A DNA stretch of 25,553 nucleotides, taken from positions 1 to 25,553 of IMG/VR virus record IMGVR_UViG_3300037520_001251. One strand, given 5' to 3'. The stretch comes from a virus. The stretch's first letter is position 1; each line of letters opens with the position of its first letter. Below, piece after piece: positions 16,183 through 23,239 of this stretch. Made by a program: the position numbers and the translations under genes. A model generated the notes under the pieces. It had not been told where the DNA came from. It ran no database searches and was given only the letters and a program-made list of their open reading frames with translations.

Positions 16183-16803
16183 ATGTCAACAAAAATAAAA
16201 AAAATTATTGAGGCTAATTTATTATCAGAACAACGATATCTGAATAATAAATTTATTTTTGAAAATCCGATTAATTCTGGAGATACAACTACAAGTCAAA
16301 CACCTGAAACCCCTGAAGATGTACAAACATCTAGTGATATAACAAAAATGGGTATTAACGTTAATGACACAGCAACACAACAATCTATTTTAAAACAGTT
16401 AGAACCACATAAAGATAAAGTAAATATGGGTTACCTTAAACAGAACCTTGGAAAACCAAGTTTTTTTGATGTTTTGGGAAATTACATGAAATTTGATTTA
16501 GAGAAAGATTCTAAATTAGAGAATAGTTTACTACCATCACAATCTAAAACCGCAACAGGTGAAGAAGCAACCTTTAAGTTGGGTAATTTAAGTTTAAAAG
16601 GTACTTTTGATTTTAGAGATAAGCAAGTAGGAGATATAGGTTTAAATTATAAAACTAAAATTGATCACCAACCGGTCACCATAACCGCTAAACTTAAAGA
16701 CCCAGTATCAACCTTTAGTGGTAATTTTAACCCATCTAACGTACAAGTTGGAGCCAAACTATCTATACCTTCAGGAAAAAAATCACACGGAACACAATTA
16801 TAA
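16183..16803 (+). CDS. hypothetical protein, possibly head-associated (206 aa)
   Basis: The N-terminus is IKKIIEANLLSEQRYL, followed by a Thr/Ser/Pro/Glu-rich linker (about 33-55) and a C-terminal region of repeated strands (TFKLGNLSLKGTFDFRD, then GLNYKTKIDHQPVTITAKL). The N-terminal amphipathic helix ending LLSE resembles capsid-targeting peptides cut after LxE-type sites in T4-like phages; the protein at 17424 starts similarly (SKISKKIILE). That reading is an inference. It starts 1 nt after the GAF-like gene and overlaps the convergent CAP gene by 6 nt. Confidence 0.7.
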   Translation: MSTKIKKIIEANLLSEQRYLNNKFIFENPINSGDTTTSQTPETPEDVQTSSDITKMGINVNDTATQQSILKQLEPHKDKVNMGYLKQNLGKPSFFDVLGNYMKFDLEKDSKLENSLLPSQSKTATGEEATFKLGNLSLKGTFDFRDKQVGDIGLNYKTKIDHQPVTITAKLKDPVSTFSGNFNPSNVQVGAKLSIPSGKKSHGTQL

Positions 16804-17364
16804 TCTATATATTTTAACATAATTAACAAACACGTAAACCATACCGTCTTCCTTCATTACTGAATGACAAGAAAAAACACCTGGTAAATCACTTGAAGAA
16901 TACACTAAATTTTGAATTTCATTATGTGCGGAAGAATTTATCCATGAGGTTATAGCTACATCAACAATAGTTTCGTAGTTGTAAAATTTTTTATTAGTTC
17001 TAAAACAATTTTCATTCATATCCATTTTAGGGACACCTGTACTTAACAATACGCTCTGACCACCATATTTGTTTTTAAATTCATCAATAATTAAACTACG
17101 TAAATATGAGTTTTTATGTCTCTCTGAGTTTGATGGGTGATACAGAGTGTTAGTGTTTGAAACTTCAACACAATTAGGTTTAGAAAATATATTAAAAACA
17201 GAAATTGACGGAACCAATGTATCCAAACCTTTATCTCGTCTCATTTTATTTAAAGATATTAATAGTTTTTTATTAAATGTTTCTGAATCAAAATTAGATG
17301 AATTAATTTGAGAAAAAACAAAATTTAAAGTAATTAAAAAAATTGAAGTGATAAATGTTTTCAT
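16798..17364 (-). CDS. secreted CAP (SCP/PR1-like) domain protein (188 aa)
   Basis: A signal peptide covers about residues 1-18 (MKTFITSIFLITLNFVFSQ). The CAP-type pattern follows: NKKLLISLNKMRRDKGLDTL near the N-terminus, then VDVAITSWINSSAHNEIQNL, then GMVYVFVNYVKIYR at the end. CAP proteins are secreted, with varied and often unclear activities. In a phage it could act on the host surface or be carried on the particle. On the minus strand it carries a TATATTTG host-type -7 box about 20 nt upstream. It overlaps the convergent gene by 6 nt. Confidence 0.75.
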   Translation of the reverse strand: MKTFITSIFLITLNFVFSQINSSNFDSETFNKKLLISLNKMRRDKGLDTLVPSISVFNIFSKPNCVEVSNTNTLYHPSNSERHKNSYLRSLIIDEFKNKYGGQSVLLSTGVPKMDMNENCFRTNKKFYNYETIVDVAITSWINSSAHNEIQNLVYSSSDLPGVFSCHSVMKEDGMVYVFVNYVKIYRL

Positions 17365-17411
17365 GATTTATAATTTATTAGATTACAAATATACAAATTT
17401 AATTTGAATTT

Positions 17412-17419
17412 ATATTTAT
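17412..17419 (+). promoter_or_regulatory. putative phage promoter (ATATTTAT box)
   Basis: TATATTTATACAT runs up to the ATG at 17424, so a transcript from here would be leaderless or nearly so. It is divergent from the CAP gene. Confidence 0.5.
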
Positions 17420-17423
17420 ACAT

Positions 17424-18083
17424 ATGAATAAAAATTTAGTTATAGAAAATATCATATCTAAAATTAGTAAAAAAATCATTTTAGAAAGAAAATCAGACGA
17501 GTTATCCATGCAACTCTCAAGAGAAGTAATCAAACATTTTAAAAAAGATGAGGACTTTGAGTTGTATGATTTAAGATTTGACAGGGGAGATGAGTATGCG
17601 GTCTTTGATTTTAAGTGTTATTTTTTGGAGGATATTGATTTGGACGATCCATTCTCAATACATGCTGAGGCAGACATGGAAGAAATACATATTGAAATAA
17701 CTTTTAACCCACAGTCGTTTCCTAAGAGTATGAATGATTTAGTTGCTGAAGTAAAAGAAACAATTGAACATGAGTTAGAACACGTTGAACAACAAAACTT
17801 TGAAGATATGGAATTTGAACGTCAAGATGATATTGAAGATGATGATGAAGAATACAACTTTAAATATCTGACATCAAATGTTGAAATACCTGCATATGTT
17901 AGAGGACTAATAAAAAGATCCAAAACTAAAAATATTTCTTTGAGTGATTCAATGGAAGAATGGTTTAAAGAAAACAAAAGAAAGTTTAAAGATCCCAAAA
18001 AAGATTGGCCAAAAGTTAAAAAAGTATGGACATCTTACGCCAATGAGATGAGATCTAAAGAAAGAGTCAAAAAATTTAAATAA
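17424..18083 (+). CDS. HExxH-motif protein, possible zinc metalloprotease (219 aa)
   Basis: The central motif TIEHELEHVEQQ (about residues 112-123) contains HELEH, the zincin HExxH pattern. A third ligand cannot be fixed by eye. An acidic stretch (ERQDDIEDDDEEY) follows, then a helical C-terminus rich in lysine. The N-terminus ISKISKKIILERK resembles that of the 16183 protein and could be a capsid-targeting signal. Similar proteins occur in Bacteroidetes phages. Activity and substrate are unknown. Confidence 0.7.
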   Translation: MNKNLVIENIISKISKKIILERKSDELSMQLSREVIKHFKKDEDFELYDLRFDRGDEYAVFDFKCYFLEDIDLDDPFSIHAEADMEEIHIEITFNPQSFPKSMNDLVAEVKETIEHELEHVEQQNFEDMEFERQDDIEDDDEEYNFKYLTSNVEIPAYVRGLIKRSKTKNISLSDSMEEWFKENKRKFKDPKKDWPKVKKVWTSYANEMRSKERVKKFK

Positions 18084-18110
18084 TCTAATTGTAAATTCAA
18101 AAAAAGTTAT

Positions 18111-18118
18111 TATATTTG
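18111..18118 (+). promoter_or_regulatory. host-type -7 box for 18137
   Basis: TATATTTG fits TAnnTTTG; the -33 element is not clear (TTGT at about 18089). The ATG lies 18 nt downstream. Confidence 0.45.
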
Positions 18119-18136
18119 TCGTAATAAAATTTTAAT

Positions 18137-18577
18137 ATGACAAAGATAAGAAAATGGTTTAGACGCCAAATCAAACGTTTAAAAGTAAAACTCCATATTT
18201 GGGAAAGAGGGACTAGTTGGTTCAAGGCACCACAAGACACAACCGGTTATGAAAACATCACAACTGCGATTGTTAGAAAAATGATTAATCACCCCGACTC
18301 AAAGTTTACAATCGCACCACTTTCAGGTAAAAGATATATTGTTAATAAAACTTTGGACATTTTTATTATTATGGAAGATAGTAAAGTTGAAATAACAAAT
18401 CACGTTTATCATTACGTATCTAGTTTAGGTCAAAGAGATATTGAAAAATTAACAAAACTTTATGACACTAAAGTAGAAACAGAAAGGGTGAATTACGAAG
18501 ATCAAATTAAATCTCAAATTTCTAACACATTACAAGCAATTTATGACAAAATCAATAAACAATCTACCATTGATTGA
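18137..18577 (+). CDS. hypothetical protein (146 aa)
   Basis: The strongly basic N-terminus (RKWFRRQIKRLKVKLHIW) is followed by a mixed fold (TIAPLSGKRYIVNKTLDIFIIMEDSKVEI) and a helical C-terminus. No cysteines or membrane helices. The family is not recognised. A TATATTTG box precedes it. It overlaps the next gene by 35 nt. Confidence 0.75.
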   Translation: MTKIRKWFRRQIKRLKVKLHIWERGTSWFKAPQDTTGYENITTAIVRKMINHPDSKFTIAPLSGKRYIVNKTLDIFIIMEDSKVEITNHVYHYVSSLGQRDIEKLTKLYDTKVETERVNYEDQIKSQISNTLQAIYDKINKQSTID

Positions 18578-18755
18578 AACACCAAAAGGTGTTGGGCAAA
18601 TTGAAAAACTTTACGTGTCTGATCTTGGATTTTTGATGGTGAGGGTTTATTTTGATAACGGCACGTACACAACCTATAATATGGGAAAACACGATATTCA
18701 AAACAACCTGATCACCAACCAATTATTTGAAGATGAAAGTAAAACTTTTGGTTGA
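18543..18755 (+). CDS. hypothetical protein (70 aa)
   Basis: The product contains PKGVGQIEKLYVSDLGFLMVRVYFDNGTYTTYNMG, a small beta-barrel-like stretch (SH3-like by pattern). No function is recognised. The start overlaps the previous gene by 35 nt; an internal start is not obvious. The following ORF overlaps its end. Confidence 0.65.
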   Translation: MTKSINNLPLIETPKGVGQIEKLYVSDLGFLMVRVYFDNGTYTTYNMGKHDIQNNLITNQLFEDESKTFG

Positions 18756-18882
18756 TAACGAGATAACCGAAGGGGTTGTTGAGATTGATGAAAGATTTTA
18801 TGGTGGCAAAAAAGTAATTTACCAAAATAAAGAAAAAATAATGTGTGTTATATCAATAAATTTAGTTACCTTTGTATTATGA
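18733..18882 (+). CDS. short hypothetical ORF (49 aa) coupled to the next gene
   Basis: MKVKLLVDNEITEGVVEIDERFYGGKKVIYQ..., ending hydrophobic. It overlaps the previous gene by 23 nt and the next by ATGA (18879-18882), typical of coupled phage genes. No family is recognised. Confidence 0.5.
   Translation: MKVKLLVDNEITEGVVEIDERFYGGKKVIYQNKEKIMCVISINLVTFVL
18867..18874 (+). promoter_or_regulatory. host-type -7 box 4 nt before the lipoprotein start
   Basis: TACCTTTG followed by TATT and ATG (18879): the same 4-nt spacing as at 744-751 and 22154-22161. A -33 TTTG is not clear, so it may be weak or coincidental. Confidence 0.4.
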
Positions 18883-19094
18883 AAAAATTATTAATTATGT
18901 TATGTCTTGTGTCCTGTACATCAAACGGGTACAAGTACAAAATTGAAGGTGTGGTTGAAACAAAAGATGGTGGACATCCAGCAGTCTGGTATACCGACAC
19001 AATAAGTTTTGATGGTGATACTGCGTATTACTTTAATAGTGATGGTAGTGAAGTAAGAATTAGTCCTCCATATGTTGTTAAAACGATTAAATGA
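18879..19094 (+). CDS. small lipoprotein (71 aa)
   Basis: MKKLLIMLCLVSC is a short signal peptide ending in a lipobox (LVSC, Cys at residue 13), so the mature protein is lipid-anchored. The rest (KYKIEGVVETKDGGHPAVWYTDTISFDGDTAY) is a beta-rich domain. A GTG 36 nt upstream is in frame but would bury the signal peptide. First of three small lipoproteins in this operon. Role unknown; a surface or superinfection-exclusion role is possible. Confidence 0.75.
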   Translation: MKKLLIMLCLVSCTSNGYKYKIEGVVETKDGGHPAVWYTDTISFDGDTAYYFNSDGSEVRISPPYVVKTIK

Positions 19095-19366
19095 TGAATA
19101 TGAAAGAATTAAATGATAGTGAGTTATTGGATAATGCGTATAAACACTTAAAAATTGCCGATAAACACCTCTACTCAACAATAATTTTAAGTGTTGTTTC
19201 ATTGATACAATCAATTTTATTATTTTTTAATATAGTTGGAGTAGTTAGTTTTTTAATTGTATACCTAATCTGTTTTTTATTATATCTTTACCATAAAAAA
19301 AAACAAGAAAAATATATGAAAATTGTTGACGAAGTACTTAAAGAATTAACCTCAAGAGGAGTTTGA
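19091..19366 (+). CDS. two-TM membrane protein (91 aa)
   Basis: The helical N-terminus (KELNDSELLDNAYKHLKIADKHLYS) is followed by two membrane helices (about 30-48 and 50-68) and a basic helical tail. The start codon overlaps the lipoprotein stop by 4 nt. The M-M-N-M start leaves codon 1 or 4 possible. No family is recognised. Confidence 0.7.
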   Translation: MMNMKELNDSELLDNAYKHLKIADKHLYSTIILSVVSLIQSILLFFNIVGVVSFLIVYLICFLLYLYHKKKQEKYMKIVDEVLKELTSRGV

Positions 19367-19368
19367 TT

Positions 19369-19617
19369 ATGAAGAAAATTATTTATATATTTGTTCTGTG
19401 GTTGGTAACGAGTTGTTCTAACTGGGAATATAAGGAATTTACATATTTAAGATGTAAAAAGTTGGATAAAATTCATGCCCATTTATATTATCACGAAACG
19501 TGTGAGTGGAATTGTTTGAGTATGTCGGAGACGTATACAATTGTTGTTGACACGGCTAAAATTAAATATAAAGTAGATAAAAACGGTGAAGTAAAAAAAG
19601 TAAAACTAATAAAATGA
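19369..19617 (+). CDS. small lipoprotein (82 aa)
   Basis: MKKIIYIFVLWLVTSC gives a signal peptide with lipobox (VTSC, Cys at 16). The mature part has two further close cysteines (CEWNC) that may form a disulphide. The ATG at 19369 is preferred over an in-frame TTG at 19363, and GAGGAG lies about 10 nt upstream. It overlaps the next gene by 4 nt. Confidence 0.75.
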   Translation: MKKIIYIFVLWLVTSCSNWEYKEFTYLRCKKLDKIHAHLYYHETCEWNCLSMSETYTIVVDTAKIKYKVDKNGEVKKVKLIK

Positions 19618-19877
19618 AAAAAGTATTTTTAGCAATTTTAATGGGTGTTATGGTAACATCTTGTACGGAAAACTCAAGAGTGAAGAGTTTTGGTGGAGAA
19701 GGAACAATCAACCTACCAAAAGGTCGTAAATTAGTGACCGTTACTTGGAAAGAAACTCAGGTTTGGTATTTAACAAGACCAATGGATTCAAGCGATGTGG
19801 CACAGACATATCAATTCCACGAAGAATCATCTTGGGGTGTAATTGAAGGAACATATAACATTATAGAAACTAAGTAA
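19614..19877 (+). CDS. small lipoprotein (87 aa)
   Basis: MKKVFLAILMGVMVTSC is a signal peptide with lipobox (VTSC, Cys at 17). The mature region (LVTVTWKETQVWYLTRPMDSSD) is beta-rich and similar in style to proteins of cellular and phage lipoprotein clusters. The ATG overlaps the previous stop (ATGA). Function unknown. Confidence 0.78.
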   Translation: MKKVFLAILMGVMVTSCTENSRVKSFGGEGTINLPKGRKLVTVTWKETQVWYLTRPMDSSDVAQTYQFHEESSWGVIEGTYNIIETK

Positions 19878-19878
19878 T

Positions 19879-20130
19879 ATGACAGAAAGAGAATTAATAC
19901 TTTTAGGGTTTAAAAGTGAGGAAATGAGGGAGCACGATGAAGACGAGTCTTATTACTACGTTCTTGATATCGTTGATGGATTAACTTTTATAACACCACC
20001 AAATGATGAGATTAAAGATGGTGATTGGTATGTTGATTTTTTCAATACTGATCCACTTGTTAGATTTCACGAATTCGGAGAAGTCCAAGCGTTAATCAAC
20101 CAATTAACAAAGGCAATAATAAAAAAATAA
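19879..20130 (+). CDS. acidic hypothetical protein (83 aa)
   Basis: The product starts MTERELILLGFKSEEM and continues as an alpha/beta domain (YYYVLDIVDGLTFITPP, then DGDWYVDFF). The pattern of an N-terminal LxxLGF helix followed by strands is common in small phage proteins of unknown function. It starts 1 nt after the lipoprotein stop. No motif for catalysis. Confidence 0.72.
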   Translation: MTERELILLGFKSEEMREHDEDESYYYVLDIVDGLTFITPPNDEIKDGDWYVDFFNTDPLVRFHEFGEVQALINQLTKAIIKK

Positions 20131-20141
20131 AATATAAAAAA

Positions 20142-20327
20142 ATGGAACAAGACAGTAGAATTTTACAAGGGGCTTTAATGGAGCAACACAGAAGGATAGT
20201 TAATGAGATTGCGGATATTAAAGCAGAAAAGTTTGAACTAACTGAAGAAGATAAACAAAAAATATCAAAATTAGAATTACAATTAAAAGAAATTGCTCAA
20301 AGACTTTACGTACTTTATAATAAGTAA
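20142..20327 (+). CDS. small coiled-coil protein (61 aa)
   Basis: Almost the whole product is charged helix (HRRIVNEIADIKAEKFELTEED...ISKLELQLKEIAQRL), likely a two-helix hairpin or coiled coil. It sits in the small-gene operon, 2 nt before the next gene. Function unknown. Confidence 0.68.
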   Translation: MEQDSRILQGALMEQHRRIVNEIADIKAEKFELTEEDKQKISKLELQLKEIAQRLYVLYNK

Positions 20328-20329
20328 TA

Positions 20330-20701
20330 ATGAAAACAATACCAACACACGATCCACAGACCGGAGAACTTAATCCGTATTATGAAGAACTGACAGGAGA
20401 AAAAAATCCATTATCGAAAGATGATCAAAATGAAAGTTTCGATATTCCAAGTTTTGTCGGTAGAAAGTTTAGGTATAATGGAAAATACGGGTTATCAACA
20501 TGGACCGATACGGTTAAAAGAATATCATATAGACAAGGGATAGTATTTGATAAACCATTTAAGATTAAAGTACCAAAAAAAGGTGAAGAGTTTAAAGCTG
20601 AAAAAATAAACATTATCGGTTATAGAATTATATTAGATGTTATATCTTCAAGATCCGGACAAGTTTATGAGTTTGATAATTGTGTTTTTATTAACGATTA
20701 A
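20330..20701 (+). CDS. hypothetical protein (123 aa)
   Basis: The N-terminus THDPQTGELNPYYEELTGEKNP is followed by a beta-rich domain (FVGRKFRYNGKYGLSTWTDTVKRI, then YRIILDVISSRSGQVYEFDNC). No catalytic motif. The family is not recognised. It lies tightly packed between two small genes. Confidence 0.72.
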   Translation: MKTIPTHDPQTGELNPYYEELTGEKNPLSKDDQNESFDIPSFVGRKFRYNGKYGLSTWTDTVKRISYRQGIVFDKPFKIKVPKKGEEFKAEKINIIGYRIILDVISSRSGQVYEFDNCVFIND

Positions 20702-20704
20702 AAT

Positions 20705-20908
20705 ATGAAAAATGAAATGAAGTTTTTTAAAGTGTTTCTGATGTGGCTTGGATTTATAACAACCACATCAATATTTGGTGAGTATATCATCAGTAGGGAA
20801 GTAAACGGGTTCCTCCAACTGTTAAGTTTCGTTGGGTTGATTGGGGTCCTTATGTATGTAATAAACGAAACAATTAAATTATTTAAAAAAGAAGAAAAAA
20901 ATGATTAG
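20705..20908 (+). CDS. small two-TM membrane protein (67 aa)
   Basis: Two hydrophobic helices (about 8-25 and 35-55) with a short loop and an acidic/basic tail (KLFKKEEKND). It overlaps the SPFH-like gene by 8 nt, which suggests the two proteins may work together in the membrane (inference). Confidence 0.7.
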   Translation: MKNEMKFFKVFLMWLGFITTTSIFGEYIISREVNGFLQLLSFVGLIGVLMYVINETIKLFKKEEKND

Positions 20909-21848
20909 TACTTTAATTTTTATTTTAGGATTGGTAATTGCGGGATTTGTGACATTTACAACAAGAGACCGAATGTATGTAACAGGAACAGACAGATGGG
21001 GTGATAGTAAAGAGATGTTTAATACAATGTGGATACTCAAACCAATTGGTATTTTTGTCTTAGGTATTATAATTAGTAGTATCCAACCTTTTGCACTTGA
21101 AAGAGTTGATGCGGGACACGTTGGTATCAAAGTTAATTTGACTGGAGACAAAAGAGGTGTGTCAAGTTATGAATACAAAACAGGTTGGGTAATGTATAAC
21201 ACCTGGACAGAACAGATGTTAGAGTTTCCTACATTCCAACAACATATTGAATACAAGGATCAAACTGTGATTACAAAAGGTGGGTTCGCAGCAACAATTA
21301 AACCGTCATTCAACTACTCACTTAAACCAACAGCAATTGGTAATATGTTTGAGAACTTGAGATTGGATATAAAACAAATTGAACAAGGATGGTTAATGAA
21401 CGCAATTGTCTCTTCAGTAAATGACGTGGCTAATAAATGGGAAGTGGATGCAATCTTTAATAAAAGAGAAGAATTTGAAGCGGCAATTGTTGCGGAGTGT
21501 AATAAAAGATTATCTAAATGGTTTGAGGTATCACAGTTAAGAACTAATATTATACCACCAAAATCTCTACAACAAGCAATTGAAGGTAAAACAAAAGCGG
21601 TCCAAGAAGCACAAGCTGCGACACAACGTAAATTAGTTGCAGAAGCTGAAGCTCAAGAAAAAATCGCAATCGCTCGTGGTGATTCGGCAAAAGTTATAAT
21701 TGACGCACAAGCTTTGGCCTTGGCAATGAAATTAAAACAAAAAGAAATAACTCCTCTTTATGTTGAATATTTGAAAGCACAAAGTTGGGACGGAAAACTT
21801 CCTACAACAGTTGCGGGTGGATCAGGAACATTTTTAAACATTAAATAA
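20901..21848 (+). CDS. SPFH/prohibitin-like membrane protein (315 aa)
   Basis: Two N-terminal hydrophobic segments (about 2-19 and 45-64) are followed by an SPFH (Band 7) domain (about 68-225; LERVDAGHVGIKVNL is the typical first strand). A long Ala/Glu-rich helix with RKLVAEAEAQEKIAIARGDS comes next, and the end is GGSGTF. This order fits prohibitin/HflK-type scaffolds that form membrane cages. Phages of Bacteroidetes and other hosts carry such genes; their role is unclear, possibly membrane organisation or modulation of host FtsH-type proteases (inference). Confidence 0.88.
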   Translation: MISTLIFILGLVIAGFVTFTTRDRMYVTGTDRWGDSKEMFNTMWILKPIGIFVLGIIISSIQPFALERVDAGHVGIKVNLTGDKRGVSSYEYKTGWVMYNTWTEQMLEFPTFQQHIEYKDQTVITKGGFAATIKPSFNYSLKPTAIGNMFENLRLDIKQIEQGWLMNAIVSSVNDVANKWEVDAIFNKREEFEAAIVAECNKRLSKWFEVSQLRTNIIPPKSLQQAIEGKTKAVQEAQAATQRKLVAEAEAQEKIAIARGDSAKVIIDAQALALAMKLKQKEITPLYVEYLKAQSWDGKLPTTVAGGSGTFLNIK

Positions 21849-21849
21849 T

Positions 21850-22101
21850 ATGATAAGAAATTTTAGTTTTATAATTTTATTTATAATATTAACATCTGTA
21901 TTATTTAGTTGGTTTGTGTACATCTCAATCCAAAATGATAAAGTTTGTGATGAGTTAGTAATACTAAATGATGGGTCACAAATTGAAGCAACACAGGTAT
22001 TATCACATGAAAGTGGAATGAGTACCATAAAAATGTGTAACGGACAATGGATGGACACACCAACAGTTAATATAAAGATGGTCAAACCTATTGAGAAATA
22101 A
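21850..22101 (+). CDS. single-TM hypothetical protein (83 aa)
   Basis: One N-terminal helix (about 5-25) may be a membrane anchor. A small domain follows (VILNDGSQIEATQVLSHESGMS, then MCNGQWMDTPTVNIKMV) in which two or three strands would pack into an SH3-like barrel. It starts 1 nt after the SPFH-like gene and is followed by a terminator. Function unknown. Confidence 0.7.
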   Translation: MIRNFSFIILFIILTSVLFSWFVYISIQNDKVCDELVILNDGSQIEATQVLSHESGMSTIKMCNGQWMDTPTVNIKMVKPIEK

Positions 22102-22106
22102 TATTT

Positions 22107-22140
22107 AACCCCAATTCTAAAAGTTGGGGTTTGTTTTTTT
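22107..22140 (+). terminator. rho-independent terminator
   Basis: AACCCCAA pairs with TTGGGGTT around TTCTAAAAG, then TGTTTTTTT. Its T-run overlaps the -33 TTTG of the next promoter. Confidence 0.87.
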
Positions 22141-22161
22141 AAAAAAAGTTTTGTATCTTTG
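22130..22161 (+). promoter_or_regulatory. host-type promoter, leaderless start
   Basis: TTTG (22130-22133), 20 nt, TATCTTTG (22154-22161), then ACTT and ATG (22166). The 4-nt gap to ATG matches 744-756 and suggests a leaderless mRNA. Confidence 0.8.
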
Positions 22162-22165
22162 ACTT

Positions 22166-22405
22166 ATGGAAAATAGAAGCACACACTACGGAGACGTATC
22201 AAACTGGATTGAAAAGGTAATTGATTCTTGCGAGACATATCAACAAACATTTACTGTTAAAAGATTAATTAGGAATTTTGAAAAACAACTAAGGACTAAC
22301 ACTCCTGATAAATATTGGAACAATTATCAATATACAGTTATTTGGCCACTTGAGGATTTGGTAAGAATTAAAAGACAATCATTCATAAATAAGATTGAGG
22401 AATAA
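22166..22405 (+). CDS. hypothetical protein, tandem paralogue 1 (79 aa)
   Basis: The all-helical product contains SNWIEKVIDSCETYQQ and KRLIRNFEKQLR. It is clearly related to the 75-aa protein at 22709-22936 (KWIEKIIKSSVNWEQ; EKLIENFKTQM), so this locus has a tandem duplication with one gene between. It overlaps the next gene by one base. No family is recognised. Confidence 0.75.
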   Translation: MENRSTHYGDVSNWIEKVIDSCETYQQTFTVKRLIRNFEKQLRTNTPDKYWNNYQYTVIWPLEDLVRIKRQSFINKIEE

Positions 22406-22731
22406 TGGAAGAAACAAAATACCCAATAGGTGGTTTTGCACCTGGTGACTATATGTGTAAATGTGTAACCTGTAAAGAACAATTTCACGGAGATAAAAGA
22501 GCCACACAATGTGAACCTTGTGCTATTGAAATGGTTAGAACTAAAATCGTTAAAAGTGAAGAAGGTGGATTTGAAATTGAACGTGATTATTTACAAGGAT
22601 TTATTGATCAGTTCGGAGATGGACCATTAGGTGAACTGAATCCAAATGAATGGACCGTACTTGATTTTTTAGAATGGTTAAAGTTGAATAATTATAAAAT
22701 AATAAAAAATGACAGAAAAGTATCAAATTAA
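22405..22731 (+). CDS. zinc-ribbon hypothetical protein (108 aa)
   Basis: YMCKCVTCKEQFHGDKRATQ then CEPC (about residues 16-38) is a four-cysteine zinc ribbon (CxxC...CxxC) common in small phage proteins. The C-terminal half (DQFGDGPLGELNPNEWTVLDFLEWL) is acidic and helical. It may bind nucleic acid or protein. It overlaps the following gene by 23 nt. Confidence 0.8.
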   Translation: MEETKYPIGGFAPGDYMCKCVTCKEQFHGDKRATQCEPCAIEMVRTKIVKSEEGGFEIERDYLQGFIDQFGDGPLGELNPNEWTVLDFLEWLKLNNYKIIKNDRKVSN

Positions 22732-22936
22732 AAAATGGATTGAAAAGATTATAAAATCTTCTGTAAATTGGGAACAATTAACCACTTGTGAAAAATTAAT
22801 TGAAAACTTTAAAACACAAATGGAAAAAGATGATTACGACAAAATGATGTCATTACCATTTATTGTTGATTTAAATTATAAAATCGATTTACAAAAAAGA
22901 AAACTAATTGAAAATAATAAATTAATACTAAACTAA
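22709..22936 (+). CDS. hypothetical protein, tandem paralogue 2 (75 aa)
   Basis: The helical product is related to 22166-22405 by WIEKxI...EKLIxNF and a shared C-terminal pattern (D...IxxQKRKLIE versus DLVRIKRQSFI). The first codons overlap the zinc-ribbon gene. Function unknown. Confidence 0.72.
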   Translation: MTEKYQIKKWIEKIIKSSVNWEQLTTCEKLIENFKTQMEKDDYDKMMSLPFIVDLNYKIDLQKRKLIENNKLILN

Positions 22937-22937
22937 T

Positions 22938-23123
22938 ATGAAAAATAATATGTTTGATCCAAATACGTTAAAAAACCTTGAAAATATGATTAAAGGTTTT
23001 GGTAATATAACTTCTAAACCATTGTTCGATACTAAACTTATAAAAAAATTAATTATTGTTGTTGGTTTAAGTGTGTTCCTTTCGGGTTTTGGTTTGGGTA
23101 TTTTAATTGGGTTATTGTTTTGA
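22938..23123 (+). CDS. C-terminal tail-anchored small protein (61 aa)
   Basis: The soluble N-terminus (FDPNTLKNLENMIKGFG) is followed by one membrane helix at the very end (LIIVVGLSVFLSGFGLGILIG), giving a tail-anchored topology. It starts 1 nt after the previous gene. No family is recognised. Confidence 0.65.
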   Translation: MKNNMFDPNTLKNLENMIKGFGNITSKPLFDTKLIKKLIIVVGLSVFLSGFGLGILIGLLF

Positions 23124-23131
23124 TATTGTTT

Positions 23132-23239
23132 ATGTTCCTAATTAAAATGTTACTTATTTGTTGGTTCTTGGTCCTGATGGTTTTTATTTATTGGATTTTA
23201 GAATTTGTTTATGAAGAATATAAAAATAAGAAAAAATGA
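23132..23239 (+). CDS. membrane micropeptide (35 aa) coupled to the next gene
   Basis: One long hydrophobic helix (LLICWFLVLMVFIYWILEF) is followed by YEEYKNKKK. Its stop overlaps the next start (ATGA at 23236-23239), supporting a real, translationally coupled gene. Confidence 0.55.
   Translation: MFLIKMLLICWFLVLMVFIYWILEFVYEEYKNKKK

Noticed and set aside
18843-18878. GTG start extending the first lipoprotein
   Set aside because: It would place 12 residues before a perfect signal peptide with lipobox, and a -7 box lies inside it.
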